A DNA stretch of 12,068 nt, taken from assembly GCA_030636065.1 (NCBI GenBank), contig DAOVXR010000023.1, positions 1-12,068 of the forward strand. Reading direction: 5' to 3'. Source of the DNA: Sedimentisphaerales bacterium (GTDB taxonomy: Bacteria; Planctomycetota; Phycisphaerae; Sedimentisphaerales; SM23-30). Of this stretch, positions 1 through 7,589 are shown piece by piece; positions within the stretch are counted from its first letter, which is position 1; every line of letters starts with the position of its first letter. The notes under the pieces were generated by a model that saw nothing but the letters and a program-made list of their open reading frames with translations, did not search any database and was not told where the DNA came from. The position numbers and the translations under genes were made by a program.

Positions 1-586
1 CATTGCGTTGCGTCCTTTAATTTAGAGTTTTTGTTGATATTTACTCTATCGGACGTTAAACGCGATGGGTTTTGCAACTTGCGTTTTGTTGCACTTCAGA
101 TTAAAATTCAGGCTGTGAGAATCGGCGCAATCCGCGGATAAGAAAAACAGAAGAAAAAATCATCCGCAGATGACACAGATTAACGCAGATTTAAGAAAAA
201 GAAATATTTGAGTTTCAACAATTTTAATCTGCGAAAATCGGCGTAATCTGCGGATAAAATGATTTACATCATGGCATTGCAAGCGTGATATGCCATAGAT
301 AACGGGTGATGTGAGACAGATGAAGGGTTATCTGTCATAGATTAAGCATAATATGCGACAGATTAAACGGAAAAACTTGTCCCCGCGAAGGCGGAGAAGG
401 CGTGTAAGTCGTTTGTTTTAAGGGAGTTAGGTGGAATGCGGAATTCGGCGGGAGTGGAACGGTGAAATTGGATAGCTTGTGGGCCGCAGATTAACAAGGA
501 TTCATTTGATATTATCACAAAATCGTTTACCATTCGCGTTACATACTATTTATCAGGAATACTATATAAATTGGAGATTGGATAAT
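1..586. other. Gene-free leader region with degenerate repeats
   Basis: I see no convincing gene here. The stretch is AT-rich and built from degenerate words related to AATCTGCGGATAA and its complement. Two direct copies lie at 120-141 and 236-257 and differ at two positions, both C to T. An inverted copy lies at 161-193. A 7-bp stem GACAGAT/ATCTGTC with an 8-base loop lies at 315-336. A GC-rich patch around 376-400 resembles a decayed REP palindrome. An open frame runs upstream of the first gene from a GTG at 479, but its first 36 residues look like translated spacer. A promoter for the following operon must lie here, but no clean -35/-10 pair stands out. Confidence 0.6.
161..256. repeat. 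Large imperfect inverted repeat (possible long hairpin)
   Basis: The left arm, 161-193, is close to the reverse complement of the right arm, 225-256. Both are made of CGCAGATT/AATCTGCG-type words, with about seven mismatches over roughly 33 bases. About 31 AT-rich bases separate the arms. The right arm overlaps a direct repeat (236-257) of the block at 120-141. The pattern fits two oppositely oriented copies of a dispersed intergenic repeat better than a regulatory element. Confidence 0.6.
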
Positions 587-1156
587 ATGTCGGAAACATT
601 CAAGGTTGAAAATTCGCTTGACTTACTCTTGGTGCTTCTTTTCGCCCCTCGCTCTAACGATAAGGAGTGCGAACCAATAGAGGGGATTACTCGTTTGCAA
701 AAATTAATTTTCTTACTGAATCAAGGCAAGGGACCCGGCTCACTCGTTAAAATAGCCAAAGAATACAATTACAAGGCATATAAAATGGGTCCCTATACCA
801 GTAGCCTTAGAGAAGATTTAGACCTTTTGATTTCTATTGGGCTTATTGGTACGGAAAGACTCAGATATATGATTTCTGATGACCAAGATGACTCGGAGTA
901 CGATGTAGATGAACCTGAGTTCAAGCAGGAAAGGAAATGTAGAAGGATAGAGTCTCAAAAATTTTTCCTGACTAAAAAAGGAAAGGAAGCAGGGGGGGAG
1001 TTGTGGAGTAATCTTTCCTCTCAAGAGCGGAAAGCCCTTAAAGAATTTAAGAAATTTTTCTGTTCCCTGACCTTGCGGCAACTTTTGATTTTTGTTTATG
1101 ACCAATTCCCAAATTTTACCGTTAAAAGCGAAATAAAAGAACAGTTGGGGTTATGA
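587..1156 (+). CDS. Winged-helix-like protein, YwgA/Panacea-type (first gene of accessory cassette)
   Basis: A 189-residue soluble protein. The start chosen is the ATG at 587, preceded by GGAG at 572-575. The open frame extends back to a GTG at 479, but those 36 residues look like translated spacer. Residues 34-44 (ITRLQKLIFLL), 65-87 (YKMGPYTSSL through GLI) and 126-136 (FFLTKKGKEAG) recall the helical, winged-helix-like layout of YwgA-family and SocA/Panacea proteins. Some Panacea proteins act as antitoxins and related proteins occur near mobile or defence genes. A charged, Asp/Glu-rich insert lies at about 97-120. The stop is three bases before the next ATG, so the two genes are probably co-transcribed and translationally coupled. 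A regulatory or antitoxin role is inference; the family match is by motif memory only. Confidence 0.78.
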   Translation: MSETFKVENSLDLLLVLLFAPRSNDKECEPIEGITRLQKLIFLLNQGKGPGSLVKIAKEYNYKAYKMGPYTSSLREDLDLLISIGLIGTERLRYMISDDQDDSEYDVDEPEFKQERKCRRIESQKFFLTKKGKEAGGELWSNLSSQERKALKEFKKFFCSLTLRQLLIFVYDQFPNFTVKSEIKEQLGL

Positions 1157-1159
1157 AAT

Positions 1160-2023
1160 ATGGAATTATTAACAAAAGTTTTGGCACAGAGTTCAGCGGA
1201 AAGCGCCCCGGAAAAGTTGCACTCGTTTTATCAAAACTGGGTTTGTGCCGGAGTTATAGCAACATTAGCCGTTGGTTTAGGCACTTTTTTAATCGTTCAT
1301 TTATTCAAAAAACGAAAATCGATATCAGAATTTGACAATAATTTGGTTTTGGCGAAAGAGGGAGTTGCTACAATTTTCATGGACACGGTTGTTTTGGAGG
1401 CTCAATTATTGCTCCGCTTAATTGAGGAACATCTGCCGGATTCAATTACACAGGCATTGAAATCGCAACCACTAAGAAATAAGTTCGACACTTTTTGTGA
1501 AAGATTGATTGAAATTAATAATGATTCTAATGGTAATCCAAGGGCAGGGATTTCAGGAGTTTTTCGAAGAGAAGAAATATTCTCCGGGTTAATTGTCGGT
1601 GAAGCAAAAAAATTAGCAAATATAATCAAGCTGTCAGCAAGACTGGGGCAGACAGATTATAATTCAACTGGAATAAGCTATGCTTTACAGGGTGGTACTG
1701 CTTTGAAATTTAATTTTATTGCAGATCGTTTTTTTGCTTTGGAAAAGGTCAAAAAACGGTACTTCTTTTACCTTAACAGTTGTGAGCGACTTGCTATATT
1801 CTCGCTTTTAGGAGTTGTTTCTTTGTTTGTTCCACTACTGTGGAATGTGGGGTTTTGTGGTATTTGGGCCTGTGTGTCGATAGCCATCTTTGTTTTATTG
1901 GCTTTTTTCAGTATCGTGTCATTTTGTCTTGCCGATAAAAAGTCAGAACAGTTAATCAATTTAAGAAAAGAATATGAAAGCGATTCCAAAACGGCCTATG
2001 AAAACTGGAAAAATAAAAAATAA
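1160..2023 (+). CDS. Uncharacterised three-helix membrane protein
   Basis: I do not recognise a named family. The 287-residue protein has one hydrophobic segment near the N-terminus (about 27-48), followed by a KKRK stretch that suggests a cytoplasmic side. A central soluble region of about 155 residues follows (50-205). A tight pair of hydrophobic segments lies at about 208-231 and 233-257, and the tail is short and charged. By the positive-inside rule the central region is probably cytoplasmic. The ATG lies three bases after the previous stop, with a GGGG purine run at 1147-1150. The end overlaps the next gene. A two-plus-one membrane layout beside a nuclease-like gene resembles effector or sensor subunits of defence cassettes, but no catalytic motif is visible, so its role is open. 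Confidence 0.78.
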   Translation: MELLTKVLAQSSAESAPEKLHSFYQNWVCAGVIATLAVGLGTFLIVHLFKKRKSISEFDNNLVLAKEGVATIFMDTVVLEAQLLLRLIEEHLPDSITQALKSQPLRNKFDTFCERLIEINNDSNGNPRAGISGVFRREEIFSGLIVGEAKKLANIIKLSARLGQTDYNSTGISYALQGGTALKFNFIADRFFALEKVKKRYFFYLNSCERLAIFSLLGVVSLFVPLLWNVGFCGIWACVSIAIFVLLAFFSIVSFCLADKKSEQLINLRKEYESDSKTAYENWKNKK

Positions 2024-2429
2024 AACGATTTCCGAAAAACGGATAGCGGATGTTCTGATCAGCTTTTTGCGTAATGGTAATCATATTGCAAGAGAGGTGC
2101 GTCATTACGAAAAGAGTATTGATGTAGTTACAATGGCCTTGGGTGGCGACGAGCTATGTACTGTTGAAGTGAAAACTCAAAACTGGAAAAAAGCTTTTCA
2201 GCAGGCATTTGTTAATTTGGCTGTTGCCGATAAAAGCTATGTCGCTATGTATTCTAAATATGTTCACCGTGTCGACATAAAAATGCTAAAAGAATATGGT
2301 ATTGGACTTTATTCTGTTGGGTCGGCATGGGGAGAAGTTGAGTTGTTAGAGGATGCCGATCGCAGTTGTTGCATGAATAAAATTACGAATCAGAGGATCA
2401 AAGAACAAATAATTGGAGTTAGAAAATGA
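1974..2429 (+). CDS. Small PD-(D/E)XK nuclease-like protein
   Basis: A 151-residue soluble protein. It carries the pattern expected of the PD-(D/E)XK nuclease core: Glu41 in REVRHYEKSID, Asp50, then a beta-strand ending in Glu65-Val-Lys67 (CTVEVKTQNW). Glutamines 76-77 follow in the next helix (KKAFQQA). The segment YVAMYSKYVHRVDIKMLKEY and the strand IGLYSV complete a likely alpha/beta core. Such a fold would cleave or nick DNA with a divalent metal, but substrate and activity are inference. The start is uncertain. The ATG at 1974 gives a 50-base overlap with the membrane-protein gene and a weak AAGAAAAG purine run upstream. The in-frame ATG at 1998 shortens the overlap to 26 bases and leaves the core intact. 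The stop overlaps the next start as ATGA. Confidence 0.78.
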   Translation: MKAIPKRPMKTGKIKNKTISEKRIADVLISFLRNGNHIAREVRHYEKSIDVVTMALGGDELCTVEVKTQNWKKAFQQAFVNLAVADKSYVAMYSKYVHRVDIKMLKEYGIGLYSVGSAWGEVELLEDADRSCCMNKITNQRIKEQIIGVRK

Positions 2430-3676
2430 ATATCCATCTTAGATTTGGCTTGCAGAAAGACAAGGAAGTTATCCGTGATTTAAGGGATAAATTAGACGGA
2501 TTAGTCATTCCAGCCCACATACTATCTTATCAATCTGCCGTTATATCTGCTTTTGTGTCTTCGTTTACTGACATGCCTTTCATAATAGACCCGATGACAT
2601 ATCTCCTGCAACACCCACAAGCCGACTTAACAAATGGTCGTGGTGAGTTGAGAAAATCTATATCAAAAATGTGTGCAGAATATACTCCAGACCTTGAGAG
2701 TATTTTGTTGGATCGCAGCCAACTGTCTCCGGATAATATACCTGACTGTGAAATATTGTGTAAGGGGGTTCACGATCAACAATTATCGATTTCAAGGAAA
2801 GCTGCGACTAAGAATGCCGAGAAGTATTTAAAAAGATATGGCAGGGGCGATTCTGTTACTCCACGGTTTATTGTTTCCCCATATTTTCATTTCGATTCTA
2901 CATCCGATCAATGGTATGGGCTTTCACTTGCAATGGGGCAAACAATGCAAAGAATTTGCTCCGAAAAAGGTAATGGATTAGAAGCGGGAGTAGTAATATT
3001 TGTACCCGCCGCCAATTTAAGTGGTGATGAAATACGAAAAATAGCAACCGATTATAAAGAAATTAAGCACATTATACTATGGCCAGGCGATTTTGACGAA
3101 AGAACAGCAAGCGAAACACAAATGGTTAATATCAGGAAGCTGGCTTCTGAGCTCTCAAAGTTTGCGGAAGTAGAAATTTTGTACGCTGGTTTTCTTTTGA
3201 TGACAACTGCTGCGGATGGAGCGAAAGCAGTCTCTCATGGATTGACCTACTCACAGAACAAAAGTTTTGCTGTAACTCCTGGTGGTGGTGGCATGCCGGA
3301 AAGATACTATATTCCTAAATTTAGAGCATTCAGGTCGCTTTCCCAAACAGATATCATTTTTCATAAAAAGCCAGAACTAATGTGTGATTGTCCTGTTTGT
3401 GAAGATTTATTACAAAGTGACCCTGACAGAATTATTTTATTTAGTGATGAACCAGAAAAGCTCAGGGAACATTTCATCAGTGTCCGCAAACGAGAGGCAA
3501 TTGAGATGGATAATTTCGACCGTTCAAGTTTGGTGTCAGAGCTTAGAGATGTTTATCGTGAATACCATAGCTCAATATGCCACTTGCCAAATCCAGATGC
3601 TTTGGTTTCCGGTAGCAATATGAATGGACTTGAGTATTTAAATCGTTGGGCGGCTGGGATAAGCGAAGAGTTGTAA
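2426..3676 (+). CDS. TGT-like protein with CxCxxC-x23-H zinc motif
   Basis: A 416-residue soluble protein and the last gene of the cassette. Its ATG overlaps the previous stop (ATGA), with GGAG at 2416-2419. Cys320, Cys322, Cys325 (MCDCPVC) and His349 give C-x-C-x2-C-x23-H. This is very close in spacing to the structural zinc site of tRNA-guanine transglycosylases and of the related DNA deazaguanine enzyme DpdA. Upstream strands such as VVIFVPA, HIILWPGDF and EILYAGFLL would suit an alpha/beta barrel. A conserved-looking stretch (SHGLTYSQ, then PGGGGMPERYYIPKF) precedes the zinc site. I do not see the usual TGT catalytic aspartate contexts, so it could be a divergent base-exchange enzyme or a barrel with another activity. 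Nothing in the window would make a preQ0-type substrate. Confidence 0.82.
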   Translation: MNIHLRFGLQKDKEVIRDLRDKLDGLVIPAHILSYQSAVISAFVSSFTDMPFIIDPMTYLLQHPQADLTNGRGELRKSISKMCAEYTPDLESILLDRSQLSPDNIPDCEILCKGVHDQQLSISRKAATKNAEKYLKRYGRGDSVTPRFIVSPYFHFDSTSDQWYGLSLAMGQTMQRICSEKGNGLEAGVVIFVPAANLSGDEIRKIATDYKEIKHIILWPGDFDERTASETQMVNIRKLASELSKFAEVEILYAGFLLMTTAADGAKAVSHGLTYSQNKSFAVTPGGGGMPERYYIPKFRAFRSLSQTDIIFHKKPELMCDCPVCEDLLQSDPDRIILFSDEPEKLREHFISVRKREAIEMDNFDRSSLVSELRDVYREYHSSICHLPNPDALVSGSNMNGLEYLNRWAAGISEEL

Positions 3677-3742
3677 TGTGAATCCTCCGTGGCGGAGCGG
3701 GGCGAATAATGGAATAACATTTTTTTCGAAAGGAATTGAATT
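3677..3742. other. Short spacer with small palindrome
   Basis: The spacer between the four-gene cassette and the next ORF carries a small GC-rich palindrome, CTCCG-TGG-CGGAG, at 3685-3697. A TTTTTTTCG run follows at about 3720-3728. The T run lies over 20 bases beyond the stem, so it is not a classical intrinsic terminator. The palindrome looks like a decayed REP unit. Confidence 0.4.
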
Positions 3743-3874
3743 ATGGCAAGATTTCCACTGAAAAAAGCAGAAGTTGTAGCGTTGGCCGAGGCGATGATAA
3801 CGGGACTGACTGACAATGTCGCTGTTTATCCGGCCCCGCCGGTAGCGGTAATCGACCTGACAACAACGTGTTAA
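3743..3874 (+). pseudogene. 43-codon N-terminal stub of a planctomycete ~200-residue protein
   Basis: A short frame beginning ATG GCA AGA, with a good AAGGA ribosome site at about 3730-3734, ends at TAA 3872-3874. The product begins MARFPLKKAEVVALAEAMI and continues through YPAPPVAVIDL. From memory this resembles the N-terminus of a family of roughly 200-residue uncharacterised proteins (some with fibronectin III regions) in planctomycete genomes, where the text continues well past the PAPPV..ADL segment. Here it stops just after that segment. It is therefore probably a truncated remnant, although a functional micro-protein translated ahead of the lipoprotein gene (19 bases downstream) cannot be excluded. 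Too little sequence remains to assign a function. Confidence 0.5.
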
Positions 3875-3893
3875 TTCTAATTGGAGATTTATT

Positions 3894-4979
3894 ATGAAAA
3901 AGTTAATTGCTCTTATGTTCTCGTTGTCTCTGCTGGTCGGTTGTTCAGGCTCGGACCCGGAAAACGTTTTTGCCGATCGTTCGACGAAATCCCAAAAAAC
4001 AAGGAAAGTAGCCCGAAAGAGTATCGAAAAGGCTGACAAAGACAAAGACGATGATGATGACGACGACAAGAAAAGGGACAAGGACAAGGACAAGGATGTC
4101 GAAGAAATCAGTTTGCCAAAACCTGAAGGGAATCTGCGTTACACGATTATGGTACGTAGTTTTGAGAACAAATCCAACTGGCACGGCAAATGGCACCTTG
4201 GTAACGGATTCACGGAGATTCTGACGGACGTTTTGCAGCAGTCGGGTTGGTTTATTGTGATTGGTGACAAGCAGATGCGAGCCGAGGCCATGACGGAGCA
4301 GGATTTCGCTTTGACCGGGCGGACCGCCGTGGGCAAAAAGACTCCCAAGGTCGGTCGTCTTACCCCTGCCCAGCTTTTGGTAAAGGGTGTAATCACGCAT
4401 GCTCAGCACGACACAACTGGTGGCGGTGGCGGCCTTAGTTTCAAGGGTATTCGTCTGGGCGGTTCCGGCGGCAAGGCCGAGATCAACATGACAATTTATA
4501 TTGTCAATTCTGAGACCGGCCAGGTCATGGCGTCTAAGAGTATCGTCGGCAAGTCTGGCAGAAAGGGTGTTTCGCTCGGATACCACGGCCGCGGGCTTGG
4601 CGGGTTAAGAGGCGGCGGCAAGGGTTATAAGAAGGACAATATGGGCAAGGCCTGTGAAAACGCCGTTGGCCAGGCGGTATTATTCCTTATCGACCAGCTT
4701 GAGGACATCCCCTGGGAGGGTTCGGTCGCTCTTGTCAAGTTTGACGGTACGATATTGATCAACCGCGGCACTCGTGAGGGCGTCCAGGTCGGCAACAAGT
4801 TTGATGTCGGTAGTGTTCAGGAGATCGTCGATGACGACACCGGCGAGGTACTCGACAGGGAAATGACCAAGGTCGGCATTCTTGAAGTTACCCGCGTCAA
4901 GGATAAGGTCTCTTATTGCAAGGCGATTGAAGGCGGCGAGAACATCGAAAAGGGCATGACAATCTACCCGGCCCGGTAA
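3894..4979 (+). CDS. CsgG/LpoB-like lipoprotein with FlgT-like C-terminal domain
   Basis: A 361-residue predicted lipoprotein. It has a signal peptide with lipobox LVGC, placing the acylated cysteine at 17. The ATG at 3894 has GGAG at 3883-3886. Residues 47-70 form an unusual Asp/Lys linker (KDKDDDDDDDKKRDKDKDKD). Residues about 80-272 match the CsgG/HfaB/LpoB-like periplasmic fold: the opening strand YTIMVRSFENKS, the helix LGNGFTEILTDVLQQSGWF, then IGDKQMRAEAM, LLVKGVITHA, INMTIYIVNSETGQV and the helix ACENAVGQAVLFLIDQL. Residues about 275-360 look like an FlgT C-terminal-type beta domain (INRGTREGVQVGNKFDV). Glycine-rich loops at 175-193 and 229-243 are notable. CsgG itself forms an outer-membrane curli pore, but many relatives are only accessory envelope lipoproteins. 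No curli genes are visible, so a generic envelope role is safer. Confidence 0.85.
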   Translation: MKKLIALMFSLSLLVGCSGSDPENVFADRSTKSQKTRKVARKSIEKADKDKDDDDDDDKKRDKDKDKDVEEISLPKPEGNLRYTIMVRSFENKSNWHGKWHLGNGFTEILTDVLQQSGWFIVIGDKQMRAEAMTEQDFALTGRTAVGKKTPKVGRLTPAQLLVKGVITHAQHDTTGGGGGLSFKGIRLGGSGGKAEINMTIYIVNSETGQVMASKSIVGKSGRKGVSLGYHGRGLGGLRGGGKGYKKDNMGKACENAVGQAVLFLIDQLEDIPWEGSVALVKFDGTILINRGTREGVQVGNKFDVGSVQEIVDDDTGEVLDREMTKVGILEVTRVKDKVSYCKAIEGGENIEKGMTIYPAR

Positions 4980-4989
4980 GTTCCGTAGG

Positions 4990-5069
4990 ATGGGCTTCAG
5001 CCCATGCGATTATTCTGGGTGGCATGCTTTACGCGTAGCTTATGCAAAGCATAAGCAAGCTTAAGCATG
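4990..5069. repeat. REP-like hairpin cluster between convergent genes
   Basis: Two palindromes sit between the plus-strand lipoprotein stop (4979) and the minus-strand gene end (5103). The first is ATGGGC-TTCA-GCCCAT at 4990-5005. The second is nested: the outer arms CATGCTT (5023-5029) and AAGCATG (5063-5069) enclose a perfect 8-bp stem GCTTATGC/GCATAAGC (5038-5045 and 5049-5056) with a three-base loop. The hairpins could stop transcription from both sides, but no T run follows either stem. They look like members of a dispersed REP family that may also serve as a bidirectional terminator. Confidence 0.65.
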
Positions 5070-5102
5070 GTTTTCCGCTTAGCAGGGAACCATTCTGTTT
5101 TT

Positions 5103-5528
5103 TCACTCATCGAGCGATATTTCATAGCTGCCGTCAAAGGCCTCGACAAAATCATATACGCTGTCGAAATCTTCGATGGAATCTTGAGGTTGTTTTTGCA
5201 TCCAGCCGTTATTCACCATTAGGAACACGATCTCCCCGAAATCGCTGGTACTGGTAATATTCCAGCATTTGAGTACTTGTCGAGCCATCAGGCCCCAGCG
5301 GTTCTGGGCCAACTCGCGTAGTCCCTCGCACAACTGCGAACCGCTGATATGGCGATGGGGAATTGGTTCTTCTTTGTGTGCCGACGAAGAATAGCATTTC
5401 TCAACGGTATAGTTCAGCCCTTCCCTGACAAACGCTACAGCTTCGAGTGGATAACGACCGTCATCGCTGAATATCCGCTCAATATTTTCAACAGGTTCAC
5501 CCATAAACTCTTCTACCCATACACTCAT
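5103..5528 (-). CDS. Minf_1886-family (TIGR04138) conserved protein
   Basis: Family recognised from RYPLEAVAFVREGLNYT, HISGSQLCEGLRELA, RWGLMARQVLKCWNI, TSDFGEIVFLMV and the DSIEDFDSVYDFVEAF ending. This is the hallmark of an uncharacterised family largely confined to Planctomycetes and Verrucomicrobia. The product is about 141 residues, soluble, acidic near the C-terminus, and has no known catalytic motif. I chose the ATG at 5528, which lies four bases after the metG stop and starts just before the family homology (SVWVEEF). The frame continues up to an ATG at 5567, which would overlap metG by 35 bases and has a TAAGAG purine run; that start remains possible. It is probably the last gene of the ricT-metG operon. 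Molecular function is unknown. Confidence 0.92.
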   Translation of the reverse strand: MSVWVEEFMGEPVENIERIFSDDGRYPLEAVAFVREGLNYTVEKCYSSSAHKEEPIPHRHISGSQLCEGLRELAQNRWGLMARQVLKCWNITSTSDFGEIVFLMVNNGWMQKQPQDSIEDFDSVYDFVEAFDGSYEISLDE

Positions 5529-5532
5529 ACAC

Positions 5533-7551
5533 TCAATGCACTCGTTGTCCTGGTTTGGCGCCTTCATCGACTCTTAGTGCAAAAATATCTTTACCGCCCG
5601 GCCCTGCTGCCAGGATCATACCTTCGCTTGTACCGAACTTCATTTTGCGTGGCGCCAGATTAGCCGCCATAACCATTAGTTTGCCTACCAGATCATCGGG
5701 GTTATATGCCTGTCGGATACCCGCCAAAACAGTTCGGCTTTGGCCGCCGAGGTCTAATTCCAGTCGCAGCAGTCTATCTGCTCCCTCGACATATTCTGCT
5801 TTGACTACACGTGCGACACGAAGATCGACTTTCATAAAATCCTCGAAGCTTATTTCTTCGGCGAGCGGTTCTTCTTCGAGTGTGGTTTTTTCGGTTTCGG
5901 TTTTTTGTGTAGTTGTTATTTGTTCTTCTTTGCTTTCTTCGATCATTTTTTGTACCTTTTTCGGATCGACTCTTTCGATCAGACGTTCGAATTTATCGAT
6001 CTCGTGATTGTCCAGTAAGTTATTTACGTCTTGCCATTGCAGCGGTTCTATGCGTAGTATCTTTTCGATCTTGGCGGCAAAAGCCGGCAAAACTGGTTTA
6101 AGATAGATGGTCAATATCCTCATAGCGTTTAGTGCTGCCGTCAGGGTTTCGCGTGCATGTTCCGGATCTTCTTTGATTGCCTTCCACGGTTGACGGCCGT
6201 CGAAATAACGGTTCACTTCGTCTGCCAGACCGGTGATAATACGGACCGCTGCTGCGTAGTTGCACGATTCGTATTGTTTGGCTATGTCCTCGGCTCGCCC
6301 CTGGAGCCGCGACAGTAGTTCTTTTGCTTCTGATGAAACAGCACCTAATCGGCTTTGGAGTTGTTTGGTCAGCATAGGTACGGAGCGGGACGCCAGATTG
6401 GCTAATTTGCCCACCAGGTCGCTGTTCACTCGTGCGATAAGGTCTTCGGTACTAAGGTCGATATCTTCTGTACCTGGCCCGAGTTTGCAGGCATAGTAAT
6501 AGCGTAAATATTGCGGATCGAGATATTTCAGATACGTCGCCGCGTTAATAAAGGTACCTCGCGACTTGCTCATCTTCTCGCCGTTGACAGTCAGAAAACC
6601 GTGGATAACCAGTCGTGTGGGCGTATTAAAACCAGACCCCATCAGCATAGCCGGCCAGAACAGGGCATGAAAATATGTGATGTCTTTCCCGAGAAAATGA
6701 TGAATCTCTGTATCGGGATTATTCCAGTAATCGTCGAACTCACGGCCGGTTTTGTTACAGTACGCTTGTGTGCTGGCCATATAACCGATGGGCGCATCTA
6801 ACCAGACATAAAAATACTTATCCGTTTCACCTGGAATGAGAAATCCGAAATAGGGAGCATCGCGTGAAATATCCCAGTCTCGCAGGCCCTGCTCGAACCA
6901 TTCCTGCAGTTTATTGCGTACCTGTTCGTGTACTCGGTCGCCTGCGAGCCATTGTTGCAACTTATCGGTAAAATCGCCTAATTTAAAAAAGTAGTGTTTC
7001 GATTTGCGCCGCACTGGCGGCTTGCCGCAGATACTGCAACCGGCGTCTTTGAGATCGACCGGTGAATAAGTGGCATGGCAGACTTCGCAGGAATCGCCGT
7101 ATTGATCGTCCGCACCGCACTTCGGACAGATGCCGCGGATAAAGCGATCCGGCAAAAACATTTTATCGTGTTCGCAATAGGCCTGTTCGATCTCACGGCT
7201 GACTATATGGCCGGCCTGGTTGAGTCGCTCGAAGATTGTTTCGCTCAGTTGCCGATTTTCGTCTGAATGGGTACTGTAGTAGCTGTCGAATTCAACCTCG
7301 AAACCGGTTAAATCACGCACATGCGCAGCGTACATAGTCTCGATAAGTTGTTCGGGGGTAATGCCTTTCTGGCGGGCACTGATCATAATCGGCGTACCAT
7401 GAGTATCATCGGCACAACAATAGATACAGTCATGGCCGCGCATTTTCTGAAAACGAACCCAGATATCCGGCAGTATATATTCGACCAGATGACCAATGTG
7501 AATATGGCCATTGGCGTAAGGCAGAGCCGCGGTTACCAGAATTTTTCGCAC
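5533..7551 (-). CDS. metG: Methionine-tRNA ligase with C-terminal tRNA-binding domain
   Basis: Cytoplasmic class I synthetase that charges tRNA-Met. Numbered from the GTG at 7551, it has the HIGH motif at 18-21 (in [10 protein letters not shown]), zinc knuckle cysteines 142, 145, 155 and 158, a second pair at 172 and 175, and KMSKS at 326-330. This is the E. coli-type enzyme with an extended zinc knuckle. An EMAPII/Trbp111-like tRNA-binding and dimerisation domain occupies about 570-672 ([12 protein letters not shown] onward). Length is 672 residues, close to E. coli MetG. The frame is open up to a GTG at 7665, but that start sits in a heptamer repeat and the intervening residues ([17 protein letters not shown]) are a translated REP palindrome. 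The GTG at 7551 has CGGAGAAG upstream and restores the usual [15 protein letters not shown] start. An ATG at 7593 is also possible. Confidence 0.97.
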   Translation of the reverse strand: MRKILVTAALPYANGHIHIGHLVEYILPDIWVRFQKMRGHDCIYCCADDTHGTPIMISARQKGITPEQLIETMYAAHVRDLTGFEVEFDSYYSTHSDENRQLSETIFERLNQAGHIVSREIEQAYCEHDKMFLPDRFIRGICPKCGADDQYGDSCEVCHATYSPVDLKDAGCSICGKPPVRRKSKHYFFKLGDFTDKLQQWLAGDRVHEQVRNKLQEWFEQGLRDWDISRDAPYFGFLIPGETDKYFYVWLDAPIGYMASTQAYCNKTGREFDDYWNNPDTEIHHFLGKDITYFHALFWPAMLMGSGFNTPTRLVIHGFLTVNGEKMSKSRGTFINAATYLKYLDPQYLRYYYACKLGPGTEDIDLSTEDLIARVNSDLVGKLANLASRSVPMLTKQLQSRLGAVSSEAKELLSRLQGRAEDIAKQYESCNYAAAVRIITGLADEVNRYFDGRQPWKAIKEDPEHARETLTAALNAMRILTIYLKPVLPAFAAKIEKILRIEPLQWQDVNNLLDNHEIDKFERLIERVDPKKVQKMIEESKEEQITTTQKTETEKTTLEEEPLAEEISFEDFMKVDLRVARVVKAEYVEGADRLLRLELDLGGQSRTVLAGIRQAYNPDDLVGKLMVMAANLAPRKMKFGTSEGMILAAGPGGKDIFALRVDEGAKPGQRVH

Positions 7552-7589
7552 TTTTTTCTTCTCCGTGTCGTCATTCTTACCAAAGTTTG

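Noticed and set aside
1..65. Possible 3' part of an integron attC site (GTTAAAC after GGAC near 53-62)
   Set aside because: The consensus is very short, no matching RYYYAAC partner is in the window, no attC-like site follows any of the cassette genes, and the next gene starts over 500 bases away.
479..586. Upstream extension of the first cassette gene from the GTG at 479
   Set aside because: The extra 36 residues do not fit the family pattern, and the ATG at 587 has a GGAG site in the usual position.
3945..4586. 213-codon minus-strand frame opposite the lipoprotein gene
   Set aside because: The plus-strand frame has a signal peptide, lipobox, ribosome site and family motifs. The minus-strand text has hydrophobic runs that are simply the complement of the Asp/Lys linker.
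3894..4979. Reading the lipoprotein as a true curli exporter (csgG)
   Set aside because: Only the general CsgG/LpoB-like fold is suggested; no csgA, csgB, csgE or csgF-like genes are nearby, and the Asp/Lys linker and FlgT-like C-terminal domain are not those of CsgG.
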